A stretch of DNA of 64,000 nucleotides from Caballeronia calidae (GTDB lineage Bacteria > Pseudomonadota > Gammaproteobacteria > Burkholderiales > Burkholderiaceae), in NCBI RefSeq assembly GCF_900044055.2, contig NZ_FCOX02000010.1, positions 119,196 through 183,195 of the forward strand, read 5' to 3'. Under the pieces are notes generated by a model. It had not been told where the DNA came from. It searched no databases and saw only the letters and a program-made list of their open reading frames with translations. Below, piece after piece: positions 8,950 to 18,179 of this stretch (positions within the stretch are counted from its first letter, which is position 1; every line of letters begins with the position of its first letter). The position numbers and the translations under genes were made by a program.

Positions 8950-10140
8950 TCAGATGATGCCGCGCGCACGCCAAGCGTCGCGGGTTGTTTGGTCGATGCC
9001 GATGCGTTCGAGCACCGCATCCGTGTGCTGGCCGAGCGTCGGCGCGTGGCTTTCGACCGTGCCGGGCGTCGCGCTCAGCTTCGGGACAATGCCGGGCACT
9101 TGCACCGGCGTGCCGTCGTGCAGATGCGCATCGAGGATCATGTCGCGCGCGCGATAGTGCGGGTCGCTCGCGATATCGGCGACGTCATAGATCTTGCCGG
9201 CCGGAATGCGCGCTTCGTTGAGCGCGGCGAGCACGTCGTCGAGCGGCTGGCGATTCGCCCATTCGGCGATGGCGGCGTCGATACGCTCGACCTGCTTCAC
9301 GCGGCCGTCGTTCTGTGCGAGGGCGGGATCATCGGCGAGATCGCGGCGGCCGATCAGATCTATGAGGCGGCGGAAGATGCTGTCGCCGTTGCCCGCGATC
9401 AGCGCGTATTTACCGTCAGCGCAGCGATACGCGTTCGACGGCGCGATGCCCGGCAGGCTGCTGCCCGCCGGCTGACGCACCGTGCCGAACGCGGAGAACT
9501 CGGGCAACAGGCTCTCCATCATGTTGAAGACCGATTCGTACAGCGCGACATCGATCATCTGTCCTTCACCGCCGTTCTGATCGCGATGACGCAGCGCGAG
9601 CAGAATGCCGATCACGCCATGCAGCGCGGAAAGCGAATCGCCGATGGACACGCCCACGCGCACCGGCGTGCGGCCGGGTTCGCCGCTCAAATGCCGCAAG
9701 CCGCCCATTGCTTCGGCGACGACACCGAAGCCGGGCCGGTCGCGATACGGTCCCGTCTGGCCGTAGCCCGAGACGCGCAACATCACGAGACCGGGATTGA
9801 GCGTGTGCAGTTCATCCCAGCCGAGGCCCCACGCTTCGAGCGTGCCGGGACGGAAGTTTTCGATGAGCACATCGCTCTGTGCGATGAGCTTTCGCGCGAC
9901 GTCCTGTCCTTCGGGCGAGCGAAGATCGAGCGTCAACGATTCCTTGTTGCGCGACTGCGCCGCCCACCACACCGACGTGCCTTCATGAAGCAGGCGCCAT
10001 TTGCGCAGCGGATCGCCCGTGCCGGGCGGTTCGATCTTGATGACTTGCGCGCCGAACTCGGCGAGCATCTTTCCAGCGAAGGGACCGGCGATGAGCTGTC
10101 CCATTTCGAGCACGCGTACGCCTGCCAGCGGCTTCGTCAC
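8950..10140 (-). CDS. class III (CaiB/BaiF) CoA-transferase
   Basis: Formyl-CoA-transferase-family protein of about 396 residues that moves CoA from a donor acyl-CoA to a carboxylic acid. N-terminal PLAGVRVLEMGQLIAGP, then AEFGAQVIKIEPP, and the nucleophilic Asp region SIGDSLSALHG are all present. The frame runs up to 10215, but the best start is the GTG at 10140: GGAGACAACC stands directly before it and the family N-terminus begins there. Its partner is the lyase 12 bp downstream. The LysR gene lies upstream on the same strand with palindromic DNA between. Succinyl-CoA as donor is inferred. Confidence 0.87.
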   Translation of the reverse strand: MTKPLAGVRVLEMGQLIAGPFAGKMLAEFGAQVIKIEPPGTGDPLRKWRLLHEGTSVWWAAQSRNKESLTLDLRSPEGQDVARKLIAQSDVLIENFRPGTLEAWGLGWDELHTLNPGLVMLRVSGYGQTGPYRDRPGFGVVAEAMGGLRHLSGEPGRTPVRVGVSIGDSLSALHGVIGILLALRHRDQNGGEGQMIDVALYESVFNMMESLLPEFSAFGTVRQPAGSSLPGIAPSNAYRCADGKYALIAGNGDSIFRRLIDLIGRRDLADDPALAQNDGRVKQVERIDAAIAEWANRQPLDDVLAALNEARIPAGKIYDVADIASDPHYRARDMILDAHLHDGTPVQVPGIVPKLSATPGTVESHAPTLGQHTDAVLERIGIDQTTRDAWRARGII

Positions 10141-10206
10141 GGTTGTCTCCTGTGAAGCGTCGTTATGGGGATGCGATGCTTCACTGTGAAACAAACCGGC
10201 CGCGCT

Positions 10207-10249
10207 GAAAATCAATGAATTTTCAACGACCCTTTCCGTTTTGGAAAGG
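10207..10249. promoter_or_regulatory. two adjacent dyads before the CoA-transferase gene
   Basis: GAAAAT (10207-10212) and ATTTTC (10219-10224) are perfect arms with a 6-base spacer. CCTTTCC (10231-10237) and GGAAAGG (10243-10249) are perfect arms around five bases. They lie between the LysR stop and the CoA-transferase start. The first could be a regulator site and the second an attenuator or weak terminator after lysR; neither has a T-tract. Confidence 0.4.
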
Positions 10250-10263
10250 CGCCGGGCGCCTTG

Positions 10264-11169
10264 TCAGGCTTGCGTTTGCGCGGACATGAAGTCGAACAGA
10301 CGGGCGGCTTCGGGCGAAAGTGCATCGCGCGAGCGGGTGCCGATCCAGAGCGTGCGGTCCGCCCAGTCGTCGAGGAGGCGAACGGGACGAAGGCCTGCCG
10401 CGAGGATCTCGGTGCGCACCGCCGCTTCCGGCAACACGCCGATGCCGAGTCCTTGCTCGATCATTCTGCAGATGCCGTCGAAACTGCTGACCTGAATTCG
10501 AACCTTGAGCGTGCGCTCGGCGCTGAACGCGGCATCCAGCAGACGCGCGAGGAGCGAGCTGCCTTCGTTGAGACCGACGTACTCGTAATCGAGCGTGTCG
10601 ACGAAGGCGACCTGTTCGCGCGATGCGAGCGCATGACCATTGGGCACCAGCAGCACGAGCCGGTCTTGCCGATACACCGCCTTGTCGATGTTCGGTGCGG
10701 GCACGTTGTCCGCGAAGATGCCGATGTCCGCATCGCCGGTCGTGACGGCCGCCACGATATCGCCGCTCAAACGCTCTTCCAGCGATATCTTGACGCTCGG
10801 GTTATCGGCGAGAAAGATGCGCACGTCACGCGGAAGGAACTGCACGATCGCCGATGTGTTCGCCCACATGCGCACATGGCCGCGCACGCCGACGGCATAG
10901 TCGCTCATCTCGTTGGCCATGCGGTTCACGCGTTCGACCACCTGACGCGCATGCGCCAGAAGGCCCTTGCCGGCGGCGGTCAGTTCGACGCCGCGCGGCT
11001 GGCGCAGCAGCAACGTGCAGCCGGTGCTGCGCTCGAGGTCGGCGATGCGCTTGCTCACCGCCGACAGCGTCATGCTCGTGCGATCGGCGGCACGCGTCAG
11101 ACTGCCGGTTTCCGCGACGACGATAAACAGCCGCAGCGAATGCAGGTCGTAATGAAAGTAGCTCGTCAT
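10264..11169 (-). CDS. LysR-family transcriptional regulator
   Basis: DNA-binding regulator of 301 residues. The N-terminal winged helix reads LHSLRLFIVVAETGSLTRAA followed by the recognition region SAVSKRIADLERSTGCTLL. The remainder is a periplasmic-binding-protein-like effector domain. It lies inside a same-strand run of carrier and enzyme genes, 51 bp after an MFS gene and 124 bp before the CoA-transferase gene, so it most likely controls that CoA-transferase/lyase/lactonase set in response to the pathway acid. Effector unknown. Confidence 0.9.
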   Translation of the reverse strand: MTSYFHYDLHSLRLFIVVAETGSLTRAADRTSMTLSAVSKRIADLERSTGCTLLLRQPRGVELTAAGKGLLAHARQVVERVNRMANEMSDYAVGVRGHVRMWANTSAIVQFLPRDVRIFLADNPSVKISLEERLSGDIVAAVTTGDADIGIFADNVPAPNIDKAVYRQDRLVLLVPNGHALASREQVAFVDTLDYEYVGLNEGSSLLARLLDAAFSAERTLKVRIQVSSFDGICRMIEQGLGIGVLPEAAVRTEILAAGLRPVRLLDDWADRTLWIGTRSRDALSPEAARLFDFMSAQTQA

Positions 11170-11220
11170 GATGTGGCTTCACGTGAATCGTGCCGTGCCG
11201 CCACTGTAACGGAAACGTGC

Positions 11221-12516
11221 TCAGGCGTGCCGTGCCGCCACTGAACGCCGGCTCGACACGAGCAGCAACAGGATGCCGACGATCTGCAGCGCCATCACCG
11301 GCGTCAGCGCGATGGCGAAGCTGCCCGTCTGCTCGCGAATCACGCCGATCAGATACGTGCCGACGAAGCCGGCGAGATTGCCGACCGCGTTGATCTGCGC
11401 AAGACCGGCCGCGGCGGCCCTCGGCCCGAGGCGCTCGCTCGACAGCGCCCAGAAGGGGCCCTTGAACGCGTATGTGCCGACGAGCGTGAGGACGAGACAA
11501 AGCACGGCGGGCGCGAGCTGCGTCGTCATCGTGCAGGCGCCGAGCGCGATGGCCGATAGCGTGAGCGGCAGGGCGGTGCTCCAGATGCGTTCGCGCTTCT
11601 TGTCGGAGCGCACACCCCACCAGATCATCGCGACTGAAGCGACGGCGAACGGAAGCGCATTCAGCCAGCCCGCCTGAATGTTCGACAGCCCATAGCTCTT
11701 GATGATCTGCGGCTGCCACAAGGACAAGCCGTTGCTCGCCGCCGACGTTCCCGCATACACGAGCGACAACAGCAGCACTTGCGGATGAAACATGATGCGC
11801 CAGGTGCGCTCATCGTGAACGGGCGCATCGAGTTCCCGTTGCGCGCGCTCGGCGGCGAGCGTGCCGTTCAGCCAGCGCTTTTGATTCGCGTCCAGCCAGC
11901 GTGCGTCGTTCGGCTGGTCTGGCAGCCAGAGATACGTGACGATCGCGAGCAACATCGCCGGAATCGCTTCGATGATGAAGAGCCACTGCCAGCCGTGCAA
12001 TCCGCCGATTCCCTGCATGTCGAGCAACGCAGCGGAGATGGGCGAGCCGACGAAGCTGGAGAGCGGCACCGCGACATAGAAGAAGCTCACGATGCGTCCG
12101 CGATGCGCCGCCGGAAACCACTGCGTCAGATACAGGATGACGCCCGGAAAGAAGCCCGCTTCGGCTGCGCCGAGCAGGAAGCGGATCGCATAGAACGAAT
12201 TCGGGCCGGTGACGAACGCGGTGAGGCCCGAGATCACGCCCCAGCTCAGCATGATCCGCGCGATCCACTTGCGCGCGCCGAAGCGCTTCATCGCCAGATT
12301 GCTCGGCACCTCGAAGAGGAAATAGCTGAGAAAGAACAGACCGCCGCCGAGCCCGAACACCGACGGACTGATGCCGATATCGCGGTTCATCTGAAATGCC
12401 GCGAAGCCGACGTTGACCCGGTCGATGAACGACACGAGATAGCAAAACATCAGAAAGGGCACGAGGATCGTGGTCACTCGCCGCAATGTGGCGGGACCGA
12501 TCTGGGTTGTTTCCAT
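11221..12516 (-). CDS. MFS transporter, tartrate-type anion:cation symporter
   Basis: Twelve-helix ACS-family carrier of 431 residues, paralogous to the protein at 5569-6891 (shared RVNVGFAAFQMNRDIG and FFLSYFLFEVPSN). The ATG at 12516 is preferred over the frame opening at 12561 because GGAG lies 11 bases upstream of it and the encoded MRRVTT-type N-terminus fits the family. It is divergent from the GntR gene and next-but-one to an isopropylmalate/tartrate-type dehydrogenase, the pairing known for tartrate uptake and oxidation. Tartrate or a related hydroxydiacid is inferred, not shown. Confidence 0.85.
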   Translation of the reverse strand: METTQIGPATLRRVTTILVPFLMFCYLVSFIDRVNVGFAAFQMNRDIGISPSVFGLGGGLFFLSYFLFEVPSNLAMKRFGARKWIARIMLSWGVISGLTAFVTGPNSFYAIRFLLGAAEAGFFPGVILYLTQWFPAAHRGRIVSFFYVAVPLSSFVGSPISAALLDMQGIGGLHGWQWLFIIEAIPAMLLAIVTYLWLPDQPNDARWLDANQKRWLNGTLAAERAQRELDAPVHDERTWRIMFHPQVLLLSLVYAGTSAASNGLSLWQPQIIKSYGLSNIQAGWLNALPFAVASVAMIWWGVRSDKKRERIWSTALPLTLSAIALGACTMTTQLAPAVLCLVLTLVGTYAFKGPFWALSSERLGPRAAAAGLAQINAVGNLAGFVGTYLIGVIREQTGSFAIALTPVMALQIVGILLLLVSSRRSVAARHA

Positions 12517-12595
12517 GCGGCTGCGTCTCCTGTTATATGCCGGCTGCACCGGCTCCTGCATGTCGATGAAAAACCGTAAAAATATCTTAACGTAT

Positions 12596-12609
12596 ACATT
12601 GTTGAATGT
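12596..12609. promoter_or_regulatory. candidate GntR operator
   Basis: ACATT and AATGT form a perfect 5-4-5 dyad in the AT-rich spacer between the divergent MFS and GntR genes, inside CGTATACATTGTTGAATGTG. FCD-type GntR regulators often bind short dyads rich in GTATACA, so this is a reasonable autoregulatory site for both promoters. Confidence 0.45.
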
Positions 12610-12656
12610 GATAACTTATCGACTAGGGACTTTTACGAGCAGGCGGGAGGTGATTC

Positions 12657-13361
12657 ATGGCCACGGATACGGCGTCGTCGCGGGTATCGGAGAAAGAGAA
12701 CGCGGCGGGCAGGATGAGCGCGACAGCGTATGTCGCGATGAGAAGAAACATTCTGGATAACATCTGGACGGTGGGTTTTCAGGCGACCGAGATCGAAATC
12801 TCGGAACTGCTCGGCATGAGCCGCACGCCTGTTCGCGAAGCGTTGATGCGTCTTCAGCAGGAGGGGCTCATCAAGGTGACGCCGCGTCACGGGATGCGCG
12901 TGTTGCCGGTCTCGCCGGACGACATGAAGCAGATTTACCAGATCCTCACGTCGCTCGAATCGACGGCGGCGGAACTCGTCGCGGCGCGCGGCTTGAGCGC
13001 GGAAGAACTGAAGCCGCTCAAACGCGCGAGCGAAGCGATGGACGAAGCGCTCGCCGCCGACGATCTCGACGCATGGGCGCGCGCCGACGAGCAGTTCCAC
13101 ACGCATCTGCTCGATCTATGCGGCAACGAGATGCTGCGCAGCGTCGTGCTGAATTTCTGGGATCGCGCGCATCGCGCGCGGATGGTCACGTTGCGCATCC
13201 GGCCGAAGCCGGTCAATTCGACGAAGGAACACAGCGCGCTGGTATCGGCGATTCGCAAGGGCGATGTCGCGAAGGCGGGCGCCGTGCAGCGCGCGCATCG
13301 CGAGCGCGCGGGCGAAGAACTGCTCGGCTTGCTCACCCGGTTGGGACTCAGCGCGCTCTAA
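12657..13361 (+). CDS. GntR-family regulator, FCD (FadR) subgroup
   Basis: Regulator of 234 residues. A winged-helix domain covers about residues 20-90, with ISELLGMSRTPVREALMRLQ as the typical GntR recognition region. The helical FCD domain follows, with the metal/effector-binding residues in DEQFHTHLLD and the final HS...H pattern (EHSALVSAIRKGD). Very strong ribosome-binding site GGGAGGTGATTC. Divergent from an MFS carrier and 43 bp before a dehydrogenase gene, so it probably represses both until the substrate acid is present. Confidence 0.9.
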   Translation: MATDTASSRVSEKENAAGRMSATAYVAMRRNILDNIWTVGFQATEIEISELLGMSRTPVREALMRLQQEGLIKVTPRHGMRVLPVSPDDMKQIYQILTSLESTAAELVAARGLSAEELKPLKRASEAMDEALAADDLDAWARADEQFHTHLLDLCGNEMLRSVVLNFWDRAHRARMVTLRIRPKPVNSTKEHSALVSAIRKGDVAKAGAVQRAHRERAGEELLGLLTRLGLSAL

Positions 13362-13404
13362 AAGGCGTTCGAGGCATCACGAAACATTCACAGAGATCAG
13401 GTCC

Positions 13405-14517
13405 ATGTCACAAGTCAGCCCATCGGAATTCAAGATTGCGGTATTGCCCGGAGACGGTATCGGTGTAGAAGTCATGAACGCGTGCATCGCGCTGCTCGAT
13501 GCCGCGCAGAAACACGACAAGGGCCCGACACTCCGGATGACTTCATACGAAGCGGGCGCGCAGCACTATGCGGCTGCGGGCGAAGCGCTGCCCGAACGTA
13601 CGCTCGATGCCGCGCGCAACGCGCACGCGGTTCTGTTCGGCGCGATGGGCTGGCCGGACGTGCGCTATCCCGACGGCACCGAGCCGATTCCGCAACTCGA
13701 TCTGCGAATGGCGCTCGACCTGTACGCGGGCGTGCGGCCGATTCGCTGGTTTCCGGGCTTGCCGAAGGTGCTCGCGAACGAACGCGCGACCGACATCGAC
13801 TTCGTGCTCGTGCGCGAGCAGACCGAAGGCCTCTTTTATGCGCGCGGACGCGGCACCGTCGACAACCAAGCCGGCGAAGCGTACGACACGATGCAGATCA
13901 CGCGACGCGGCACCGAGCGGATCAGCCGCTTTGCCTTTGATCTGGCCGAACGCAGAAAGGCGCGTCGCGGCAAGGCGCGCGTGACGTGCGTCGATAAGGC
14001 GAACGTGTTCACGTCGATGGCCTTCTTCCGCGATGTCTTCAATGACGTCGCGCGCAAGTACGAGGATGTGTCGGCCGACCACGCGTATGTCGATGCGATG
14101 GCGCTGACGATGGTCGCGAAGCCGTGGACCCTCGATGTGCTCGTCACCGAAAACATGTTCGGCGATATTCTGTCCGATCTCGCGGCGGGACTCATTGGCG
14201 GAATGGGCATGGCGCCGTCTGCGGATATCGGTGACGACCACGGGCTGTTTCAGCCGGCGCACGGCACGGCACCGGACATCGCGGGACAGGACAAGGCCAA
14301 TCCCGGCGCGATGTTCCTGTCCGGTGCGATGATGCTCGACTGGCTCGCCGATCGTTTCGATCAGCCCATGCTGGCGCAACGCGCGCGCAACATCGAGAAC
14401 GCGTTGCAGATGGTGCTGGCGAAGGGCGAAACGCGCCCGATGGAATACGGCGGCTCGGCCGGTACGCGAGCGATGACCGAAGCAGTCATCGCAGCGCTGC
14501 CTTACGCGAACAGATAA
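13405..14517 (+). CDS. isopropylmalate/tartrate-type dehydrogenase
   Basis: NAD-dependent beta-decarboxylating dehydrogenase of 370 residues that oxidises a 2-hydroxydiacid such as tartrate, D-malate or 3-isopropylmalate. Motifs: PGDGIGVEVM at the N-terminus, the substrate loop DLRMALDLYAGVRPI, VREQTEGLFYARG, the catalytic Lys in CVDKANVF, metal-binding Asp residues in ENMFGDILSDL, and the NAD motif HGTAPDIAGQDKANP. The frame begins at 13264 inside the GntR gene, but the ATG at 13405 gives the family N-terminus. Downstream of GntR and near a tartrate-type carrier, so a catabolic rather than leucine-biosynthetic role is likely; no leuC/leuD nearby. Confidence 0.85.
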   Translation: MSQVSPSEFKIAVLPGDGIGVEVMNACIALLDAAQKHDKGPTLRMTSYEAGAQHYAAAGEALPERTLDAARNAHAVLFGAMGWPDVRYPDGTEPIPQLDLRMALDLYAGVRPIRWFPGLPKVLANERATDIDFVLVREQTEGLFYARGRGTVDNQAGEAYDTMQITRRGTERISRFAFDLAERRKARRGKARVTCVDKANVFTSMAFFRDVFNDVARKYEDVSADHAYVDAMALTMVAKPWTLDVLVTENMFGDILSDLAAGLIGGMGMAPSADIGDDHGLFQPAHGTAPDIAGQDKANPGAMFLSGAMMLDWLADRFDQPMLAQRARNIENALQMVLAKGETRPMEYGGSAGTRAMTEAVIAALPYANR

Positions 14518-14581
14518 GCCACCGCGAGCCGGGCTGCGATTGCGGTCCGGCCGCACGCGTACAGTTCAAACCAGCCTCGAC

Positions 14582-14902
14582 ATGTTCATCATTGCTGTGA
14601 CGTTCACGGTCCACGAAGCACATCGGGATGAGTTTCGCCGCGCGATTCTCGCGAATGCAGCGACATCGCTGAGAGTAGAGGAAGGCTGCATCGTGTTCGA
14701 CGTATGCGAGGCGCATGAACGTCCGGTGTTCTTCCTTTATGAAAAATACGTCGATGAAGACGCGTTCAAACTGCATCTCGCCGCGTCTCATTTCCTCGAC
14801 TTCGATCGCGAGTCCGCGCCATGGGTGAGTGAAAAAAAAGTCGAGCGATTCTTGCTGTTGCTGCAAACAGTGCCTGGACGCTCGATCAAGCGAATTCCTT
14901 GA
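14582..14902 (+). CDS. antibiotic biosynthesis monooxygenase-domain (YgiN/LsrG-like) protein
   Basis: Small ferredoxin-like alpha/beta-barrel protein of 106 residues. The pattern MFIIAVTFTVHEAHRDEFRRAI...RVEEGCIVFDV...PVFFLYEKYVDEDAFKLHLAASHF is typical of ABM-domain dimers that oxidise quinols or isomerise small phospho-sugars. The ATG at 14582 starts the domain; the frame upstream to 14540 adds nothing family-like. It follows the dehydrogenase gene by 64 bp on the same strand, and its last 17 bases overlap the 3' end of the convergent hpnL gene. Specific reaction unknown. Confidence 0.75.
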   Translation: MFIIAVTFTVHEAHRDEFRRAILANAATSLRVEEGCIVFDVCEAHERPVFFLYEKYVDEDAFKLHLAASHFLDFDRESAPWVSEKKVERFLLLLQTVPGRSIKRIP

Positions 14903-15869
14903 CCTGACCAGGCGAAAGAACACGCCAAAGCGCCAGTGCTATCGCGCCCCATATGAATTCTCTTGCGCGTCGAAGCAGTGCGAGCGATAGCGCCGCTTCG
15001 CGATCGATTCCAAAGGCGCCTGAAATCGTCACGATTGCCGCCTCCTGAACCCCTAGTCCGGCTGGCATGATGAAAAACGCGCTGCGGATGCACTGCGTCA
15101 GGGCCTCGATTGCAACGGCGGCCGCGATGGACACTGGATGCCCGAGCATCGCAAATCCAAGGTAAATCTCCGAGGCACCAACCACATAGCTGGAAAATTG
15201 CCATGCGAATGCGCTCGCGCACTGTGATGTGCGTCGCAACAGTGAGCTGATCTCGTCGTCCAGACGCTTGCCGTCGAGCTTCATCACGAGAGCGTTGGAC
15301 TCGCCGATCCAGCGGCACGCCATCGCTTCGAGACGACGAAACGGCGCCCCCCGTTGCGCCACTGCGAAAGCGCAGAACGCAATGGGTAAGGACGTCAACA
15401 GCCCCCATGCAATGATTCGGGATAGGCCATGCGCAGCGCTTAGATCCATGCACAGGATCGCAAGTCCCAGCATGGCGAACGCGAACTTGACAGCTACGGT
15501 CACGAGCGTTTCGACGACCACCGAAGCGCTCACCACGCTGACATCCTTCTCGTAGCGGGATGCGAGTCGAATGCCGATCAACTCGCCACCGATACCCAGG
15601 ACGGGCAGCAAGCGTCCGACAGCTTCCCTTACGACGGCGATCCACGACAGCGTCATCAACGGCAGACGCCCGCCGAGCAGCACCTGCCAGGCGCGCGCGT
15701 CGAGCAGAAGCGGCAGTGCGTGAAGAGGCACGAGCCAAAGCAGGACGGGCCCTGCGCGTTCGATGAGCGCGAACGCCTCGACGAAGCCTCCGTGCAGCGC
15801 CAGCGCGATAAGCAGGGCCACGGCAATGGGCCAGCGCATCCACGCCAGTCGTCTGAGCAGGGACATCAT
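14886..15869 (-). CDS. hpnL: HpnL-like membrane protein (LPG synthase TM family)
   Basis: Inner-membrane protein of 327 residues with about seven to eight hydrophobic helices, of the UPF0104/lysylphosphatidylglycerol-synthase transmembrane type. Family segments are visible as AVVREAVGRLLPVLGIGGELIG near residue 78 and PAGLGVQEAAIV near residue 270. It is the last gene of the hpnI-J-K-L run; its start overlaps the hpnK stop as ATGA. HpnL proteins travel with hopanoid side-chain genes and are thought to help move or present hopanoids, which remains inference here. ATG ATG at 15869/15866 leaves the exact start open by one codon. Confidence 0.8.
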   Translation of the reverse strand: MMSLLRRLAWMRWPIAVALLIALALHGGFVEAFALIERAGPVLLWLVPLHALPLLLDARAWQVLLGGRLPLMTLSWIAVVREAVGRLLPVLGIGGELIGIRLASRYEKDVSVVSASVVVETLVTVAVKFAFAMLGLAILCMDLSAAHGLSRIIAWGLLTSLPIAFCAFAVAQRGAPFRRLEAMACRWIGESNALVMKLDGKRLDDEISSLLRRTSQCASAFAWQFSSYVVGASEIYLGFAMLGHPVSIAAAVAIEALTQCIRSAFFIMPAGLGVQEAAIVTISGAFGIDREAALSLALLRRAREFIWGAIALALWRVLSPGQVKEFA

Positions 15870-16717
15870 GCGCCGAAGCTCGTTTCATTGCGCCCTTCTG
15901 GCGAAGCACGCGCGACGATGTCCGAGAAAGCGCCACGCCATGCCCCGGTTGCGGAGATCGCCTGCGCGACACGCGGCGAGCACAGCGCCGCCAGTTCGTC
16001 CGCGTGACGATAATCGCGCATGGAGTGGGTGATCGGTTCGTTGCCTTCGACGGCGGGATGGCTGTATAGCTCCAGCACGCCGTTCGGTGCACGAGCGACC
16101 GATTCGAGCATCGCCGTTTCATCCATGCGACCCGTCCTGGACATGCCCGCCATCCAGTCGTTGTGCGCAATGCCTGCACGATTCAACCGTGTCTTCATCC
16201 AGCCAGCCCACGGAGCCAGCATCCAGTGTCCGCCTGCTTCGCGGGGCAGACGCATTGCGCGCATCCCGAACTGTTGTCCGATCTGAAGGATGAGCGAAAG
16301 CACCGTGGGATGCAGATGGAAGTGCTTGTGCGAATTGACATGGTCGAGCTCGAGACCGGTCGCGGCGAACGCTTCGAATTGCGCGCGGATTTCGTTTGCC
16401 AACTGCTGACGCACGCGCGGCAGGAAAAAGAAGCGGAATCCATCACGCGTCATGCGATCGCCGAAACGGCCAGTGCCGTCGACGAGTTCGGGGATGGTTT
16501 CCAAAGGCGAAGTCGGCACGCCGTCGGCTAGCACGATATGCAAACCCACACGCAACCGGGGGAGTTTGCGCGCGCGATCCACCGCATCGCTCGCGGCGGC
16601 GCCGCTCACCATCAGGCTTGCGCAATCGAGCACGCCTTCGCGGTGCGCGAGCTCGACCGCCTTGTTCACGCGTTCGTGCAGTCCGAAGTCGTCGGCAGTG
16701 ACGATCACACCGCGCAC
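15866..16717 (-). CDS. hpnK: HpnK, hopanoid-linked YdjC/ChbG-type deacetylase
   Basis: Carbohydrate-deacetylase-fold protein of 283 residues. The catalytic Asp-Asp motif VTADDFG at residues 6-12 and the metal-binding cluster DHVNSHKHFHLHP near residue 130 are intact. In the cyclitol-ether pathway HpnK removes the acetyl group from N-acetylglucosaminyl-bacteriohopanetetrol made by HpnI, before the ring-contracting HpnJ step. It begins four bases after the hpnJ stop and overlaps hpnL by four bases, so the genes are translationally coupled. Confidence 0.88.
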   Translation of the reverse strand: MRGVIVTADDFGLHERVNKAVELAHREGVLDCASLMVSGAAASDAVDRARKLPRLRVGLHIVLADGVPTSPLETIPELVDGTGRFGDRMTRDGFRFFFLPRVRQQLANEIRAQFEAFAATGLELDHVNSHKHFHLHPTVLSLILQIGQQFGMRAMRLPREAGGHWMLAPWAGWMKTRLNRAGIAHNDWMAGMSRTGRMDETAMLESVARAPNGVLELYSHPAVEGNEPITHSMRDYRHADELAALCSPRVAQAISATGAWRGAFSDIVARASPEGRNETSFGA

Positions 16718-16721
16718 GCCG

Positions 16722-18146
16722 TCATGCCTCGTGCGCGCGCAGAAAACGGAGAAACTCGACCCCTTCGCGCAGACGCCGCTTCATCATGTCCCAGCTCGTC
16801 AGCATCTCGCGCACGATCTCCCATATCTTCGAGGGCCTGAAATAGAAGGTCTTATAGAAGCGCTCGAGCTCGTGATAGATCTCTTCGCGCGACAGATGAG
16901 GGTAGCCGATCGCCGCCAGTTGTACGCCTTCCTTGCTGACGAGATTGATGGTTTTGCTTTCCGCCAGCCAGCCGTTCTCGACCGCCTGCTCGTAGAGTTT
17001 CGTGCCCGGATAAGGGGCTGCGAGCGACACCTGGATCGTGTGGGGATTGATTTCCTTCGCGTACTGAATTGTCTTTTCAATCGTCTCTTTGCTCTCGCCC
17101 GGCAGACCGAGGATGAACGTTCCGTGAACCTTGATGTTGAGCTTGCGGCAGTCATCGGCGAATCGTCGTGCGATATCGGTGCGCAGGCCCTTCTTGATGT
17201 TCAGCAGAATCTGGTCATCTCCCGATTCATAACCGACGAGCAGCAGTCGCAGGCCATTCTCCTTCATGATCTTGAGTGTGGGATACGGCACGTTCGCCTT
17301 GGCGTTGCATGACCACGTAACGCCGAGCTTCCCCAGACCGCGCGCAATTTCTTCGACGCGCGGTCTGAAGTCGGTGAAGGTGTCATCGTCGAACATGATC
17401 TCTCTGACTTCGGGCATGTTGTCGCGAATCCACTTCACTTCCGCCAATACGTTCTCGACGGACCTCACCCGATACCGATGGCCGCCCACCGTTTGAGGCC
17501 AGAGGCAGAAGGTGCAGCGTGAACGGCATCCACGCCCTGTATAAATCGATACATAGGGATAGTTGAGGTAGCCGATGAAGTAGTTCTCGATCTTCAGATC
17601 GCGCTTGTAGATGGGCGCGACGAAGGGCAACTCGTCCATGTCTTCAAGGATCGGACGCGCTTCGTTGTGTTCGATGGAGCCGTCCGGCAAGCGATACGAA
17701 AGCCCGCGAATCGACGCAAACGGCTTACCTTCGGCGAGTTCCTTGCACGTGTAGTCGAATTCCTCCCGGCACACGAAGTCGATAGCATTGGTCGCGGTCA
17801 GCGAGTTATGCGGATCGACGGCGACTTTCGCGCCCACCATGCCGATGAGAATGGAGGGTGCGCGCGCCTTCAGAAGCTCGGCGAACGATGCATCGCACGG
17901 GAACGACGGCGTGCTCGTGTGGATGACGACGAGTTCATATCGCGCGGCGATGTCCAGCGTTTCCTCGACCGAGAGACCGTCTGCGGGTGCGTCGATCAGG
18001 CGGCTGCCGGGAATGAGCGCGGCGGGCTGCGCGAGCCACGTCGGATACCAGAACGAGCGGATCTCCCGCTTGGCCTGATAGCGCGAACCCGCGCCGCCGT
18101 CAAAGCCGTCGAACGACGGCGCTTGAAGAAAAAGCGTTTGCATCAT
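16722..18146 (-). CDS. hpnJ: HpnJ, hopanoid radical SAM protein
   Basis: B12-binding-type radical SAM enzyme of 474 residues. An N-terminal cobalamin-binding-like Rossmann region covers about residues 1-150. The 4Fe-4S cluster motif C-x3-C-x2-C is in GRGCRSRCTFCLWPQTVGG near residue 200, followed by FDDDTFTDFR and GTFILGLPGE. HpnJ converts glucosaminyl-bacteriohopanetetrol to the cyclitol ether by contracting the sugar ring. It begins 33 bp after hpnI. Two adjacent ATGs start the frame. Together with HpnI and HpnK it supplies the whole known headgroup route. Confidence 0.92.
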   Translation of the reverse strand: MMQTLFLQAPSFDGFDGGAGSRYQAKREIRSFWYPTWLAQPAALIPGSRLIDAPADGLSVEETLDIAARYELVVIHTSTPSFPCDASFAELLKARAPSILIGMVGAKVAVDPHNSLTATNAIDFVCREEFDYTCKELAEGKPFASIRGLSYRLPDGSIEHNEARPILEDMDELPFVAPIYKRDLKIENYFIGYLNYPYVSIYTGRGCRSRCTFCLWPQTVGGHRYRVRSVENVLAEVKWIRDNMPEVREIMFDDDTFTDFRPRVEEIARGLGKLGVTWSCNAKANVPYPTLKIMKENGLRLLLVGYESGDDQILLNIKKGLRTDIARRFADDCRKLNIKVHGTFILGLPGESKETIEKTIQYAKEINPHTIQVSLAAPYPGTKLYEQAVENGWLAESKTINLVSKEGVQLAAIGYPHLSREEIYHELERFYKTFYFRPSKIWEIVREMLTSWDMMKRRLREGVEFLRFLRAHEA

Positions 18147-18179
18147 GGTACGAGTTCTCGCAAGGTCCGGGGAAGCAGG

